DNA of 64,000 nucleotides, from positions 1,918,501 to 1,982,500 of the forward strand of contig NZ_CP039249.1 of assembly GCF_004795835.1 (NCBI RefSeq), read 5' to 3'. The translations under genes were made by a program, and so were the position numbers. Below, one piece after another: positions 1 through 10,003 of the stretch. Numbering within the stretch: position 1 is the first letter of the stretch; each line of letters begins with the position of its first letter. The DNA is from Sphingomonas sp. PAMC26645. Its GTDB lineage: Bacteria > Pseudomonadota > Alphaproteobacteria > Sphingomonadales > Sphingomonadaceae. The notes beneath the pieces are model-generated. The model searched no databases, had not been told where the DNA came from, and saw only the letters and a list, made by a program, of their open reading frames with translations.

Positions 1-1345
<1,345 letters not shown>

Positions 1346-1464
1346 ATCTGAACGCTTTCGGCTTGTTGCGGTATGATGACACACCTTAGCCGAGGGGGGG
1401 CACCTTGCTACCCCCGCGCACGCGTACGCACGCGAGGGAGAAGGGTTTCATCGTTAATTACGGG

Positions 1465-1746
1465 TTATTTGCAGGCGGTCTTGGTCTTGTTGCCGGCAAG
1501 CGAGCAATTGTAGGTGACGGACTTGCCGTTCGCGAGTTTGGCGGTGACCATGCGGCCCTTGGCGACGGTCGTGGTGCGCTTGGCGACCTTGGTGTTGCCG
1601 GCGGGCGTGGTGGTCTTGGTCGTGGTGGTGTGCGTCGCGACGGTCTTCGGCTTGACGCTGGTCTGCGCTTGGGTCGCGGCGACGGCTGCGGTGCCGGACA
1701 GCAGCGTAGCGCCGGCGAGGATCGCGAGGGGGAGGGACTTGATCAT
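1465..1746 (-). CDS. Small secreted Thr/Lys-rich protein of unknown function
   Basis: This predicts 93 residues. The start was placed at MIKSLPLAILAG because a GAGAGGA Shine-Dalgarno lies just upstream and a classic signal peptide with a hydrophobic core and an AVAA-type cleavage region follows. The longest open frame starts 32 codons earlier but adds only an Arg/Pro-rich tract. The mature part has a threonine run (THTTTTKTTTP) and ends in a lysine-rich segment with two cysteines (YNCSL and TACK) that could form a disulfide. I do not recognise the family. It lies in the same direction as the SDR gene upstream and gyrA downstream, but the gaps suggest its own promoter. Confidence 0.7.
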   Translation of the reverse strand: MIKSLPLAILAGATLLSGTAAVAATQAQTSVKPKTVATHTTTTKTTTPAGNTKVAKRTTTVAKGRMVTAKLANGKSVTYNCSLAGNKTKTACK

Positions 1747-1865
1747 GCGGGTATCCTCTCGTTTCGGCCTTGGTGGACGATGCGGAGAGACTGCGCCGGG
1801 GGACCTGAACGGACTGTGGCGGGCAGGTGAAATCGGCGTCATGGATCGGGTTACGGACGTCGACG

Positions 1866-1889
1866 ATCCTCCCCCTGGCGGGGGAGGAT
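1866..1889. repeat. Short palindromic repeat, half-unit of the 124-bp element
   Basis: The sequence atcctcccc-ctggcg-ggggaggat is a 9-bp inverted repeat around a 6-base loop. It equals the terminal hairpin of the 124-bp elements near 12.3, 55.2 and 57.1 kb. It sits just past the stop codon of the SDR gene and may act as a transcript-end hairpin there, although there is no T-run. Confidence 0.8.
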
Positions 1890-1898
1890 TGTAGTCCG

Positions 1899-2585
1899 TT
1901 ACGGCGTGACCTCGACGCCGTCCCAGGCGAACAGCTTCCCGCTATCCGGCGCGCGCAGGCCGTCGATGACGTCGAGCAACTGCACCGCTGCGCGGTCCGG
2001 CTTGAACAGGTTGCCGGGCGTGACGTTGCCCTGGAACGGCTTCGACAGGCCGGTGTCGACCGTCCCCGGATGCAGGCCGACGACGATGCCGCTGGAGTTC
2101 CGGCGCTTGTCCTCGATCGAGATCGTCTTGACCAACTGGTTCAGCGCCGCCTTCGACGCACGATAGCCGTACCAGCCGCCAAGCTTGTTATCGCCGATGC
2201 TACCTACGCGAGCAGACAGCACGGCAAACACGATCCGCCCCGCCTTCGGCATAGTCGGCAGAAAGTGCTTGGCCACCAGTGCCGGCCCAATCGCATTGAT
2301 CGCGAAACTGCGCGCCATCCACGCCGGATCGAGCTCGCGCATCGCCTTTTCCGGGCCCTTGTCGCCGTCGTGCAGCAACCCGGTCGCGACGATCACCAGC
2401 GCCGGCGAGCCGACCCGTGAAGCCGCTGCCGCAATGCTAGCCTCGTCCTCCAGATCGAGATGCCGATCGCCGCTCTCCGACCGCGCGAACCCGTAGACCT
2501 TGTCGAAAGCCCCTTCCTCGATCAGCGCTTCCTCAAGCGCCTTGCCGATCCCACCCGACACACCGATGACGACCGCGCTGCTCAC
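1899..2585 (-). CDS. SDR-family oxidoreductase, CsgA-like
   Basis: This 228-residue protein is a classical-size short-chain dehydrogenase/reductase. The nucleotide-binding glycine motif GVSGGIG is at residues 8-14, the conserved Asn is in the FAINAIGP stretch (about 97), Ser is near 124, and the catalytic Tyr-x3-Lys is Tyr141/Lys145 in YRASK. It resembles the CsgA/YnfB-type SDRs often found beside yaaA. Its start codon overlaps the stop of the upstream yaaA by 4 bases, so the two are translationally coupled. The substrate cannot be told from sequence. Confidence 0.85.
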   Translation of the reverse strand: MSSAVVIGVSGGIGKALEEALIEEGAFDKVYGFARSESGDRHLDLEDEASIAAAASRVGSPALVIVATGLLHDGDKGPEKAMRELDPAWMARSFAINAIGPALVAKHFLPTMPKAGRIVFAVLSARVGSIGDNKLGGWYGYRASKAALNQLVKTISIEDKRRNSSGIVVGLHPGTVDTGLSKPFQGNVTPGNLFKPDRAAVQLLDVIDGLRAPDSGKLFAWDGVEVTP

Positions 2586-3331
2586 TTGCGTACGAACCGG
2601 AACTGCGCGTCGCTGCTGCCCGCCGCGTCATAGGCATAGCCGTCGCTGTCGAACCCCTTGATCCCCTCGATGTCGTCGAAGCGGTGCTCGACCAGCCACC
2701 GCGCGACCATGCCGCGGGCTTTCTTCGCGTGGAAGCTGACGAACTTCTGCGCCTCGCCCTCGCGGAAATCGATCGCGACGACGCGTATGGACGAAGGTAA
2801 TTTCCCTTCCGCCGCCGCCCAATATTCCTGGCTCGCGAGGTTGAGGATCGTCCCAGATCCCTCCGCCTCGACGTCGTCCGCGAGCAGCTTGGCGATCCGG
2901 TCGCCCCACCAGTCGGTCAGCTTCGTCTTCCGCGGCGCCCAGCGCGTACCCATTTCCAACCGGTAAGGGCGCATCAGGTCGAGCGGCCGCAACAACCCGT
3001 ACAAGCCCGACAGCATCCGCACGTGATCCTGCGCGTAATCCACCGCGGCCTCGTCGAGGGTCTTCGCCTCGAGCCCGGTATAGACGTCGCCGGCGAACGC
3101 GAACATCGCCGGCCGCTCGGGCAGCGTGTCGAAATCGCGATACCGGTCCGCATTGAGCTTCGCCAGCGCGGGCGAGATATGCATCAGCTCGGACAGCTTC
3201 TTCTGCGTCAGGTGCGCGGCGGCATGCGCCAGCGTCTTTGCCTCGTCGGCGAAGCGCGGCGTGGTCGGGTCGAGCTTGGGGAGCGCGCTCTCGTAATTGA
3301 GCGTCTTGGCGGGCGATAGGACAGCGATCAT
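2582..3331 (-). CDS. yaaA: Peroxide stress protein YaaA (UPF0246 family)
   Basis: This 249-residue protein begins MIAVLSPAKTLNYE, the diagnostic N-terminus of the YaaA/DUF328 family, and has the usual length. In E. coli, YaaA lowers intracellular free iron during peroxide stress and so limits Fenton damage; it binds DNA in vitro. Conserved blocks seen here include LYGLLRPLDLMRPYRLEMGT and the C-terminal NLASQEYW region. It is the first gene of a two-gene unit with the SDR downstream (4-base overlap). No OxyR site was recognised upstream. Confidence 0.93.
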   Translation of the reverse strand: MIAVLSPAKTLNYESALPKLDPTTPRFADEAKTLAHAAAHLTQKKLSELMHISPALAKLNADRYRDFDTLPERPAMFAFAGDVYTGLEAKTLDEAAVDYAQDHVRMLSGLYGLLRPLDLMRPYRLEMGTRWAPRKTKLTDWWGDRIAKLLADDVEAEGSGTILNLASQEYWAAAEGKLPSSIRVVAIDFREGEAQKFVSFHAKKARGMVARWLVEHRFDDIEGIKGFDSDGYAYDAAGSSDAQFRFVRK

Positions 3332-3494
3332 CGTCGCGATCTAGCGTTGGCGGGGAGCGCGTTCAATTGACGTTCACCCGCTAATTTGCAGGCAGGGGAT
3401 CCGGACCGCTTGCTTGAACGTATGCACCACGGACCATATAGCGTCGCGGCGCGCCACTTACGTAAGCGGGCCGACGCAGAGGGAGAGTTTCCGC

Positions 3495-4787
3495 ATGAAG
3501 ACCATTTCCAAGCTTGCACTGATTGCGGCGTTTGCCACCGGCACGAGCGGCCTCGCGCTGTCGGCGCCTGCGTTCGCCAAGGAGAAGAAGGCCGAAGAGG
3601 CACCGGCCATGAAGCTGAGCCCCGAAGTCCAGAAGCCCGGCATTGCCGCGCAGACTGCGCTGACCGCCAAGGATTACGCCGGCGCGCAGACCGCGATCGA
3701 CCAGATCGATGCCGCCGCCAAGACCGACTATGAAAAGTATATCGGCGCCGCGCTTCGCTATCAGCTCGAGAACGAGAAGCTGGTCGCCGCGCAGACCGCC
3801 AACCCGAACGCCCCGATGAACGAGACGACGCTGGCAAAGCCGCTCGACGCGCTGATCGCCAACCCGGCGACGCCGGCTGCCGATCGCGGCAAATACGCAT
3901 ATCGCCGCGGTGCACTCGCGTTCAACGGCAAGCAGTATCCGATCGCGCTCCAGTATTTCGCGAAGGCCAAGGAACTCGGATATACCAACCCGGACCTCGG
4001 GTTGCAGATCGTCAAGGCGAAGATGGAAAGCGGCGACGTGACCGGTGCCACCGCCGATCTCGACGCTTCGATCACGCAGATGACCGCGGCGGGCCAGAAG
4101 GCTCCCGAGGATTATTATCGCTATGCGATCGCCAAGTCCTACGCCGCCAAGCGCAACGCCGACACAATGGCGTGGCTGAAGAAGTGGATCGCGGCATATC
4201 CGTCGGCAAAGAACTGGCGCGACGTGCTGATCCTGTCGGGGATCCAGGCCAACGCGCTGATCCCGCTCGACGAGGCACAGAAGGTCGACGTGTTCCGCCT
4301 GATGCGTGCGACCAATTCGCTCGCCGATCAGACCGACTATCTCCAGTATGCCGACAGCGTAAACCGTCGCGGCCTGCCGAGCGAAGCACAGGCGGTGATC
4401 AAGGAAGGCCTCGCCGCGGGGAAAATCCCGGCGTCGAACACGATGGCCAAGGGCCTGCTGGCGGACGCGAGCAAGAACATCGCCAACGACGGTCCGTTGT
4501 CGGGCCTCGAGAAGCGCGCTGCGGCTGCTCCGAACGGCAAGCTCGCCGCGGGTACGGCCGATGCCTATCTTGGCCAGAACAACTACGCCAAGTCGATCGA
4601 GCTGTATCGCTTGGCGCTGACCAAGGGCGGCGTCGATGCCGACGACGTCAACCTGCATATGGGCATCGCACTCGCGCGGTCGGGCGACAAGGCTGGCGCC
4701 ACGACGGCGTTCTCGGCGGTCAAGGCTTCGCCCAAGGCCGACGTTGCCGGTCTGTGGACGACCTGGCTCGGCGCACCGGCTGCCTAA
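3495..4787 (+). CDS. Secreted TPR-like repeat protein
   Basis: This predicts 430 residues. The start at MKTISKLALIAAF is preceded by GAGGGAGAG and begins a clear signal peptide ending in APAFAKEKK; the frame opens 27 codons earlier but that part looks non-coding. The mature protein is helical and Ala-rich with degenerate tetratricopeptide-like units, for example YRRGALAFNGKQYPIALQYF and LGQNNYAKSIELYRLALTKG. A periplasmic or outer-membrane-associated scaffold is inferred; no enzymatic motif is visible. It is monocistronic and followed by a strong intrinsic terminator. Confidence 0.8.
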   Translation: MKTISKLALIAAFATGTSGLALSAPAFAKEKKAEEAPAMKLSPEVQKPGIAAQTALTAKDYAGAQTAIDQIDAAAKTDYEKYIGAALRYQLENEKLVAAQTANPNAPMNETTLAKPLDALIANPATPAADRGKYAYRRGALAFNGKQYPIALQYFAKAKELGYTNPDLGLQIVKAKMESGDVTGATADLDASITQMTAAGQKAPEDYYRYAIAKSYAAKRNADTMAWLKKWIAAYPSAKNWRDVLILSGIQANALIPLDEAQKVDVFRLMRATNSLADQTDYLQYADSVNRRGLPSEAQAVIKEGLAAGKIPASNTMAKGLLADASKNIANDGPLSGLEKRAAAAPNGKLAAGTADAYLGQNNYAKSIELYRLALTKGGVDADDVNLHMGIALARSGDKAGATTAFSAVKASPKADVAGLWTTWLGAPAA

Positions 4788-4808
4788 GCTGCGGCGTCTT
4801 GAATAAGG

Positions 4809-4843
4809 AAACGGGGCGGCAGAAATGCCGCCCCGTTTTCGTT
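4809..4843 (+). terminator. Rho-independent terminator
   Basis: Two arms, aaacggggcggca and tgccgccccgttt, form a 13-bp perfect stem around the loop gaaa, followed by a T-containing tail. It lies 21 bases after the stop of the secreted TPR-like protein. Confidence 0.92.
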
Positions 4844-4877
4844 TGCAGGTATGGCTAGCCAATCACGGCGTCCGAAC

Positions 4878-4987
4878 TCCCCTCCCTGAAAGGGAGGGGC
4901 AGGGGGTGGGTAGGCCGGCTGGTGTCTCGAAGGTCAGAACCCAGCGGAACCCGACCCACCCCCAACCCCTCCCTTCCAGGGAGGGGC
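4878..4987. repeat. Intergenic inverted repeat
   Basis: Each end carries a short palindrome (ctcccctccctgaaagggaggggc and cccctcccttccagggaggggc). The inner flanks, gggggtgggt and acccacccccaacc, are also complementary, so the whole segment can fold into a long double hairpin. A related half-unit is found at 8698-8720. No open frame of interest lies inside. Confidence 0.8.
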
Positions 4988-5007
4988 GAAGACTGGAAGT
5001 CAGAAGG

Positions 5008-5475
5008 CTAGTCCACCACCACCGGGATGCCCGACAACGCCTTCGCCGTCCGGATCGTCAGCGACGTCTTTACGCTGGCCACGTTCGGCGCGGGCGTCAG
5101 GTGCGTCGTCAGGATTTCCTGGAAGCTCTTCAGGTCGGCGGCGACGATCTTCAGGATGAAGTCGATCTCGCCGTTGAGCATGTGGCATTCGCGGATTTCG
5201 GGAATGTCGGCGATGTGATGCTCGAACGCGGCGAGGTCGTGCTCGGCCTGGCTGCGTAGCGACACCATCGCGAACACGGTGATCGGGAAGCCCAGGCGGC
5301 TGGCATCGAGATCGGCGTGATAGCCACGAATGGCACCCGCTTCCTCGAGTGCGCGGACACGGCGGAGGCACGGCGGCGCAGTGAGCCCCACCTGGTCGGC
5401 CAGGTCGACATTGGTCATCCGACCGTCGGCCTGCAACAGCGACAGGATCTGCCGATCGATCCGGTCAAAACTCAT
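5008..5475 (-). CDS. Lrp/AsnC family transcriptional regulator
   Basis: This predicts 155 residues with the start at MSFDRIDRQIL, chosen because AGGAG lies 8 bases upstream; the frame extends 14 codons further. The N-terminal third is a winged helix-turn-helix (RIDRQILSLLQADGR...NVDLADQVGL...CLRRVRALEEAG), followed by a RAM ligand-binding domain (FAMVSLRSQAEHDLAAFE ... GEIDFILKIVA). Proteins of this family bind amino acids and act as octamers or dimers. The target gene is unknown; the gene is divergent from the histidine kinase gene, with about 200 bases between them. Confidence 0.93.
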   Translation of the reverse strand: MSFDRIDRQILSLLQADGRMTNVDLADQVGLTAPPCLRRVRALEEAGAIRGYHADLDASRLGFPITVFAMVSLRSQAEHDLAAFEHHIADIPEIRECHMLNGEIDFILKIVAADLKSFQEILTTHLTPAPNVASVKTSLTIRTAKALSGIPVVVD

Positions 5476-5672
5476 TTCACGCAACTCCTGATGGGCATCG
5501 CAAACCAAGCGATTCATTCCTCATAGCGATAAGATTGTTGCGGCGAAACGCAATTGTCCCACAATGCGACGAAGGCCTTTGCTTACCGAAATGGGTTGTT
5601 CCTTCGCATCGCCGCGCGCGTTAAGGAATCGGTACGGAGAGCGTGCTAAGCCCGCTGAAGCCGGGGAACGAT

Positions 5673-7532
5673 GTGCGGTTCGACGATAGCCTGAAGACGA
5701 TCCTTGCCGCCGACATGGCCACCGATTTCGGTGCGCAATCGGCATGGCGGCAGCTGGTCGACCTGATGGGACGTGGTCGTGCGGTCGTCGACGAGCCGGC
5801 GATCGCGCGGTTGCGGCTGTTGCGGCAGGCGGTACGGGTCGAGGTCCGTGCCGCGAGTGCGCGGGCGCTGGCGTTTGCCAAGCCCGATGCGCGGCTCGTT
5901 GGGTTCTTCGCGGAAGACGTGCTGGCGATCGCCGCACCGGTGTTGCGGACGGCGACGCTGGAGCCGAACGACTGGCTCGCGCTTCTCCCGCGACTGACAC
6001 CACCCAGTCGATCCGTCCTGCGTCATCGACGTGATCTGCCCGCCGAGGTCCAGCGTGGGTTGCAGAGCTTCGGTCCGACCGACTTCGTGTTGCCGGAACC
6101 CGAAGCGCCAGTCGAGATCGAGGTGGCCGAGGCGGAACCGGTTGCGCCCGAGCCCATCGCCCTCGAGCCGGCGCTGAGCAAAAAGGCGCCAGTCCGCGAT
6201 GAACAGATCGCGAAGCTCTCCGAACCGGCTCCCGCCGACATTCCCGAGCTGTCCCTCTACGCAGCGCCGCTCAGCGAAACCCCGTTCATGGCGCTCGGCG
6301 CGGTCGCACGCGGGCTGCCGTTCGTCGCCGAGGCGTTTCGCCACGCCAAGCTAGCCGAAACCGAACCGCCCGTTCCGGCACCCGAGGATGCAGCCCCGGC
6401 GGATCGGTTCGAAATTTCTGACCTCGTCGCGCGTATCGAAGCGTTCAATCGCGACCGCACCGTCGATGCTGCTACGCCAGCGCCCGTAGCGGCTGAGATC
6501 GAGGGCTTCCGTTTCGAGACCGATGCGCAAGGGATCATCCGGATGGTCGACGGCGTCGCGCGCTCGGCACTGGTCGGCGTGTCGCTCGCCTATGCCGCGC
6601 AACAGGGCGAGGCGCATCTCGACGGAGTCGCGGCGGGCGCGTTCCGCCGCCGCTCGCGGTTCAGCGATGCGCGGCTCGAAGTAGGCGGCCTGTCCGATGC
6701 GTTCGGATCGTGGCGGCTTTCGGGCGTGCCGGCGTTCGAGCACGCGTCGGGCCGATTCATCGGTTTCCGCGGAACGGGGCGTCGCCCGCGTCGCGACGAG
6801 ACGGCCGAGCCGGTTCGTGTCTCGTCGCCGGTGTCCGACTCGCTCCGCCAGCTCGTTCACGAACTGCGCACGCCCACCAATGCGATCGCCGGGTTCGCGG
6901 AGCTGATCGAGACGCAGTTGCTGGGTCCGGTCTCGCCGACCTACCGCGACCGTGCGACCACGATTCGCACGCAAGCGGGCGACCTGCTCGCGGCGATCGA
7001 CGATCTCGATACTGCCGCGCGGATCGAAGGGCGTGCGCTCGACCTGCGCCCGACGACGGTGCCGGTTCGTGCGTTGCTCGACCGGGTCGCGCGGGATCTC
7101 CAGCCGCTCGCGACGCTGCGTGGTACGAGCCTGGTCGTGGCGATGCCGGCGGGCGACTGCGACATTCGCGGCGACGATCGTGCGGTCGAGCGGTTGATCG
7201 GCCGGTTGCTCGCCGCGCTGGTTTCGGCCGGGCGGAAGGGCGAGCAGCTTGGCGTGGTCGTGCGGCCGGTCGTCGAGACGGTGACGATCGAGTTCGACCG
7301 ACCCGCCGCGCTCGCCGCGCATGCCACCGATGTCCTGCTGAGCATCGATGCCGAACATGAGAGCGACGGCGATGGCGCGCCCTTGCTCGGGACCGGGTTC
7401 GCGTTGCGGCTGGCACAGAACCTCGCGGTCGAACTGGGCGGCGTGCTGACGATCGGCGCCGACCGCCTGGCCCTTCAGCTTCCGGCTGCCGATACTGTCG
7501 ATGCGGAGCGGACCGCCGACGAACAGCGGTGA
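5673..7532 (+). CDS. Histidine-kinase-like protein with degenerate ATP-binding domain
   Basis: This predicts 619 residues. The GTG start (V/M-RFDDSLKTIL) has GGGGAA at proper spacing; a GTG 10 codons upstream and an ATG 14 codons downstream are alternatives. A long Ala/Glu/Pro-rich N-terminal region without membrane segments is followed by a PAS-like part and a HisKA phosphoacceptor helix, VHELRTPTNAIAGFAEL, with His396. The C-terminal region keeps a G2-like GTGFALRLAQNLAVELGG but lacks a recognisable N-box asparagine and a DxGxG box. The stop overlaps the start of the downstream deacetylase by 4 bases (GTGA), so the pair forms an operon. Confidence 0.82.
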   Translation: MRFDDSLKTILAADMATDFGAQSAWRQLVDLMGRGRAVVDEPAIARLRLLRQAVRVEVRAASARALAFAKPDARLVGFFAEDVLAIAAPVLRTATLEPNDWLALLPRLTPPSRSVLRHRRDLPAEVQRGLQSFGPTDFVLPEPEAPVEIEVAEAEPVAPEPIALEPALSKKAPVRDEQIAKLSEPAPADIPELSLYAAPLSETPFMALGAVARGLPFVAEAFRHAKLAETEPPVPAPEDAAPADRFEISDLVARIEAFNRDRTVDAATPAPVAAEIEGFRFETDAQGIIRMVDGVARSALVGVSLAYAAQQGEAHLDGVAAGAFRRRSRFSDARLEVGGLSDAFGSWRLSGVPAFEHASGRFIGFRGTGRRPRRDETAEPVRVSSPVSDSLRQLVHELRTPTNAIAGFAELIETQLLGPVSPTYRDRATTIRTQAGDLLAAIDDLDTAARIEGRALDLRPTTVPVRALLDRVARDLQPLATLRGTSLVVAMPAGDCDIRGDDRAVERLIGRLLAALVSAGRKGEQLGVVVRPVVETVTIEFDRPAALAAHATDVLLSIDAEHESDGDGAPLLGTGFALRLAQNLAVELGGVLTIGADRLALQLPAADTVDAERTADEQR

Positions 7533-8512
7533 CGTATCGCCCCCCGCGCCCGACCGACGCACAACGCGTGGTATGGCCCGAGGAATTCGGCACGCGCTTC
7601 ACCGTCTTCGCGGACGTCGAAGAGGAATTCGACTGGAACGCCCCGCTGGATCGCCGCAACCGCGCGACGACCGCGATGGCGGCCTTTCCTGACGCGCATC
7701 GCCGGTTCGCCGAACGGGGCGTCGCGCTGGCCTGCATGGTCGATTACCCAGTCGCCACCGATCCGGCAGCCGTCGCGATCTTGTCGCGTGTCGTCGAGGA
7801 CGGACGGTCGGAGATCGGCACGCAGCTTCATGCCTGGGTCAATCCGCCGTTCCCGGACAGCGCGCCGCCGGGATCGAGTTACGCCGGCAACCTGCCGCGC
7901 GCATCGGAGGCCGCCAAGCTCGAAACGCTGACCCGGGCCATCACGACCGCATTCGGCCGCACTCCATGCGCCTATCGCGCCGGACGCTACGGTATCGGTC
8001 CGAACAGTTTCGCGCTGCTCGCTAGGCTTGGTTACCGGATCGATAGCTCGGTTCGTCCCGGCTATGATTACAGTGCTGACGGAGGTCCAGATTTCTCGAT
8101 GGCCGACGCCGGCGCTTATCGCGCGGAGGGGATCGTCGAACTGCCGTTGACGACGGTTTTCACAGGCTATGCCCGGAAGGGCGGCGCGCATCTGTACCGG
8201 GCGCTCGGGCGAGTTCCGAAGGGCAGGGGCCTCTTCGCGCGCGTGCACCTGCTGTCCCGGATCGCGCTGACGCCCGAGGACATGCCGATCGCCGATGCTT
8301 TGGAGGCTGTCGCGGTGGCGGCTGGTGAAGGTCTGCGGTTGCTGAACCTGTCCTTCCACTCGCCGTCTTTGGTCCCGGGCCACACGCCCTATGTTCGCGA
8401 CGCGGCGGATTTGAAGCGTTTCCACGACTGGTGGACTGCGATGCTGGACGAGTTCGAGCGGCGTGGGATTCGCAACGCCTCGCTCGACGAGATCATTGCG
8501 GCGTTGGGGTAA
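7529..8512 (+). CDS. WalW-type polysaccharide deacetylase family protein
   Basis: This 327-residue protein with a GTG start has the fold signature of NodB-like deacetylases of the WalW branch. An acidic FADVEEEFDW motif lies near residue 27. ACMVDYPVATDP, IGTQLHAWVNPP (candidate metal His), AYRAGRYGIG and SSVRPGYDY follow, and LSFHSPSLVPGHTPY is near the C-terminus. No signal peptide is visible, so it is probably cytoplasmic. It is translationally coupled to the kinase-like gene upstream, a pairing that suggests a shared role in surface polysaccharide. The substrate is unknown. Confidence 0.85.
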   Translation: MTYRPPRPTDAQRVVWPEEFGTRFTVFADVEEEFDWNAPLDRRNRATTAMAAFPDAHRRFAERGVALACMVDYPVATDPAAVAILSRVVEDGRSEIGTQLHAWVNPPFPDSAPPGSSYAGNLPRASEAAKLETLTRAITTAFGRTPCAYRAGRYGIGPNSFALLARLGYRIDSSVRPGYDYSADGGPDFSMADAGAYRAEGIVELPLTTVFTGYARKGGAHLYRALGRVPKGRGLFARVHLLSRIALTPEDMPIADALEAVAVAAGEGLRLLNLSFHSPSLVPGHTPYVRDAADLKRFHDWWTAMLDEFERRGIRNASLDEIIAALG

Positions 8513-8523
8513 GGCGTCGATTG

Positions 8524-8575
8524 TTTCCCCGCGAAGGCGGGGACCCAGACTGGGCTCCCGCCTTCGCGGGAGAAC
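8524..8575. repeat. 52-bp palindromic repeat, family B, copy 1
   Basis: The unit tttccccgcgaaggcgggga...cccagactggg...ctcccgccttcgcgggagaac is an imperfect palindrome made of nested inverted repeats. Near-identical copies are at 46321-46372 (same orientation) and 11175-11227 (opposite orientation). It occupies part of the 330-base gap between the deacetylase and rpsI. The rest of that gap holds a half-unit of another palindrome (8698-8720) and the rpsI terminator; no gene is seen. Confidence 0.85.
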
Positions 8576-8697
8576 AAGAAACGGCCGCGCCGCTGCGGCT
8601 TTGGCGCGCTTTCGTATCTGGCGGGAACATCAACGTTCGACAAGTTCGACCGCCGTGGCATCTGCAATAGCCACGCTGCGCGCCAACTCCAACAGGC

Positions 8698-8720
8698 TCC
8701 CCTCCCTGGAAGGGAGGGGG
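8698..8720. repeat. Half-unit of the 4.9-kb intergenic palindrome
   Basis: The sequence ctcccctccctggaagggaggggg is a palindrome related to the outer arms of the element at 4878-4987. Confidence 0.65.
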
Positions 8721-8789
8721 GATCGTTGGGGTTTGGGCTTCGTTGCAGCTCTCACCCTGGCGTCATCACGCTGCACCCCAAAACCAGAA

Positions 8790-8815
8790 AGGGCGGCCCG
8801 TTGCCGGACCGCCCT
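8790..8815 (-). terminator. Intrinsic terminator of the rplM-rpsI operon
   Basis: Arms agggcggcccg and cggaccgccct form an 11-bp stem with one mismatch around ttgc. On the minus strand it is followed by ttctggttttgg. It lies about 28 bases beyond the rpsI stop. Confidence 0.75.
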
Positions 8816-8842
8816 TCTGATACGCAGATACTGAAAGCGAGA

Positions 8843-9400
8843 TTAGCGCTTCGAGAACTGGAAGCTGCGACGGGCCTTCGCCTTGCCGTACTTCTTGCGC
8901 TCGACGACGCGGCTGTCGCGGGTCAGGAAGCCTGCTGCCTTCACCGATGCGCGGAGCACCGGCTCGAAGCGGGTCAGTGCCTGGCTGATGCCGTGCTTGA
9001 CCGCGCCGGCCTGGCCCGAAAGGCCACCGCCCTTGACGGTGCAGACGACGTCGTACTGACCTTCGCGCTCGGTGATGCCGAACACCTGGTTGATGACGAG
9101 ACGCAGCGTCGGACGTGCGAAATACACTTCCTGGTCACGACCGTTGATCGTGATCTTGCCGGTGCCGGGCTTGACCCAGACGCGCGCGACGGCGTCCTTA
9201 CGACGGCCGGTCGCATAGGCGCGGCCCTGCTTGTCGAGGATCTGCTCGCGCAGCGGCATCGGCTCGCGGACGGGCTCGTTCGAGACCGGCGCTGCGATAT
9301 CGCCTTCGCTGGTCGGCAGAGCCTGCTCGGCGGGGGCAGCCGGCGCGGGCTGGTTGGTCAGGCTCGCGAGATCGGCGAGCGACTGGCGGTTGTCGGACAT
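8843..9400 (-). CDS. rpsI: 30S ribosomal protein S9
   Basis: This 185-residue protein carries the S9 core from about residue 57 ([21 protein letters not shown]) to the canonical basic C-terminus ending [11 protein letters not shown], whose tail reaches the P-site tRNA in the ribosome. The roughly 55-residue Ala/Pro/Glu-rich N-terminal extension is not part of the E. coli protein but is common in Sphingomonadales. Its ATG overlaps the rplM stop by one base (TAATG), as expected for the conserved L13-S9 operon. Confidence 0.98.
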   Translation of the reverse strand: MSDNRQSLADLASLTNQPAPAAPAEQALPTSEGDIAAPVSNEPVREPMPLREQILDKQGRAYATGRRKDAVARVWVKPGTGKITINGRDQEVYFARPTLRLVINQVFGITEREGQYDVVCTVKGGGLSGQAGAVKHGISQALTRFEPVLRASVKAAGFLTRDSRVVERKKYGKAKARRSFQFSKR

Positions 9401-9879
9401 TATGCGCCCACCTTGTTCTTGCGGTTCATGCTGCCGATGTCGAGCACGGCAGGGTTCTGTGCCTCGTGCGGATGCTCGGTGCCCTTGAAGATACGCAGGT
9501 TGCGCATCTGCTCACGACCCAGCGGGCCCCGCGGGATCATGCGCTCGACAGCCTTTTCGAGAACGCGCTCCGGGAAGCGGCCATCGAGGACCTTAGCGGC
9601 AGTGATGCCCTTGATGCCGCCGGCGTAACCGGTGTGCTTGTAATAGATCTTCTTCGCAGCCTTGTTGCCGGTGAAGCGGATCTTGTCGGCGTTGATCACG
9701 ACGACGTTGTCACCGCAATCGACATGCGGGGTGAACGACACCTTGTGCTTGCCGCGCAGGACGTTGGCGATGATCGATGCGGCACGGCCGACGACGAGAC
9801 CTTCCGCGTCGACGATATGCCACTGCTTGTCCACCTCTGCCGGCTTTGCCGACTTGGTGGTCTTCATGAGCGCCTTCAT
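9400..9879 (-). CDS. rplM: 50S ribosomal protein L13
   Basis: This 159-residue protein shows the L13 signature blocks [45 protein letters not shown] and [21 protein letters not shown]13 is an early assembly protein of the large subunit. GGAAGG lies about 11 bases upstream of the annotated ATG; an internal ATG four codons in is possible. It is the first gene of the rplM-rpsI operon. Confidence 0.98.
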   Translation of the reverse strand: MKALMKTTKSAKPAEVDKQWHIVDAEGLVVGRAASIIANVLRGKHKVSFTPHVDCGDNVVVINADKIRFTGNKAAKKIYYKHTGYAGGIKGITAAKVLDGRFPERVLEKAVERMIPRGPLGREQMRNLRIFKGTEHPHEAQNPAVLDIGSMNRKNKVGA

Positions 9880-10003
9880 GGGCGTTAGACCTTCCAGATT
9901 GAATGCAAGCGCACCAAGGGGAAGCCCCGCAGCGCGAATGCCGGCCTAATGCTGAAAGGGGGGCTTCAAGTCAAGCTTTCCGCCGGTTTCCTGACGGGTA
10001 TTA

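Noticed and set aside
3381..4862. 493-codon open frame antisense to the secreted TPR-like protein
   Set aside because: No motif, no ribosome site, and it runs through the terminator; the sense gene has a signal peptide and Shine-Dalgarno.
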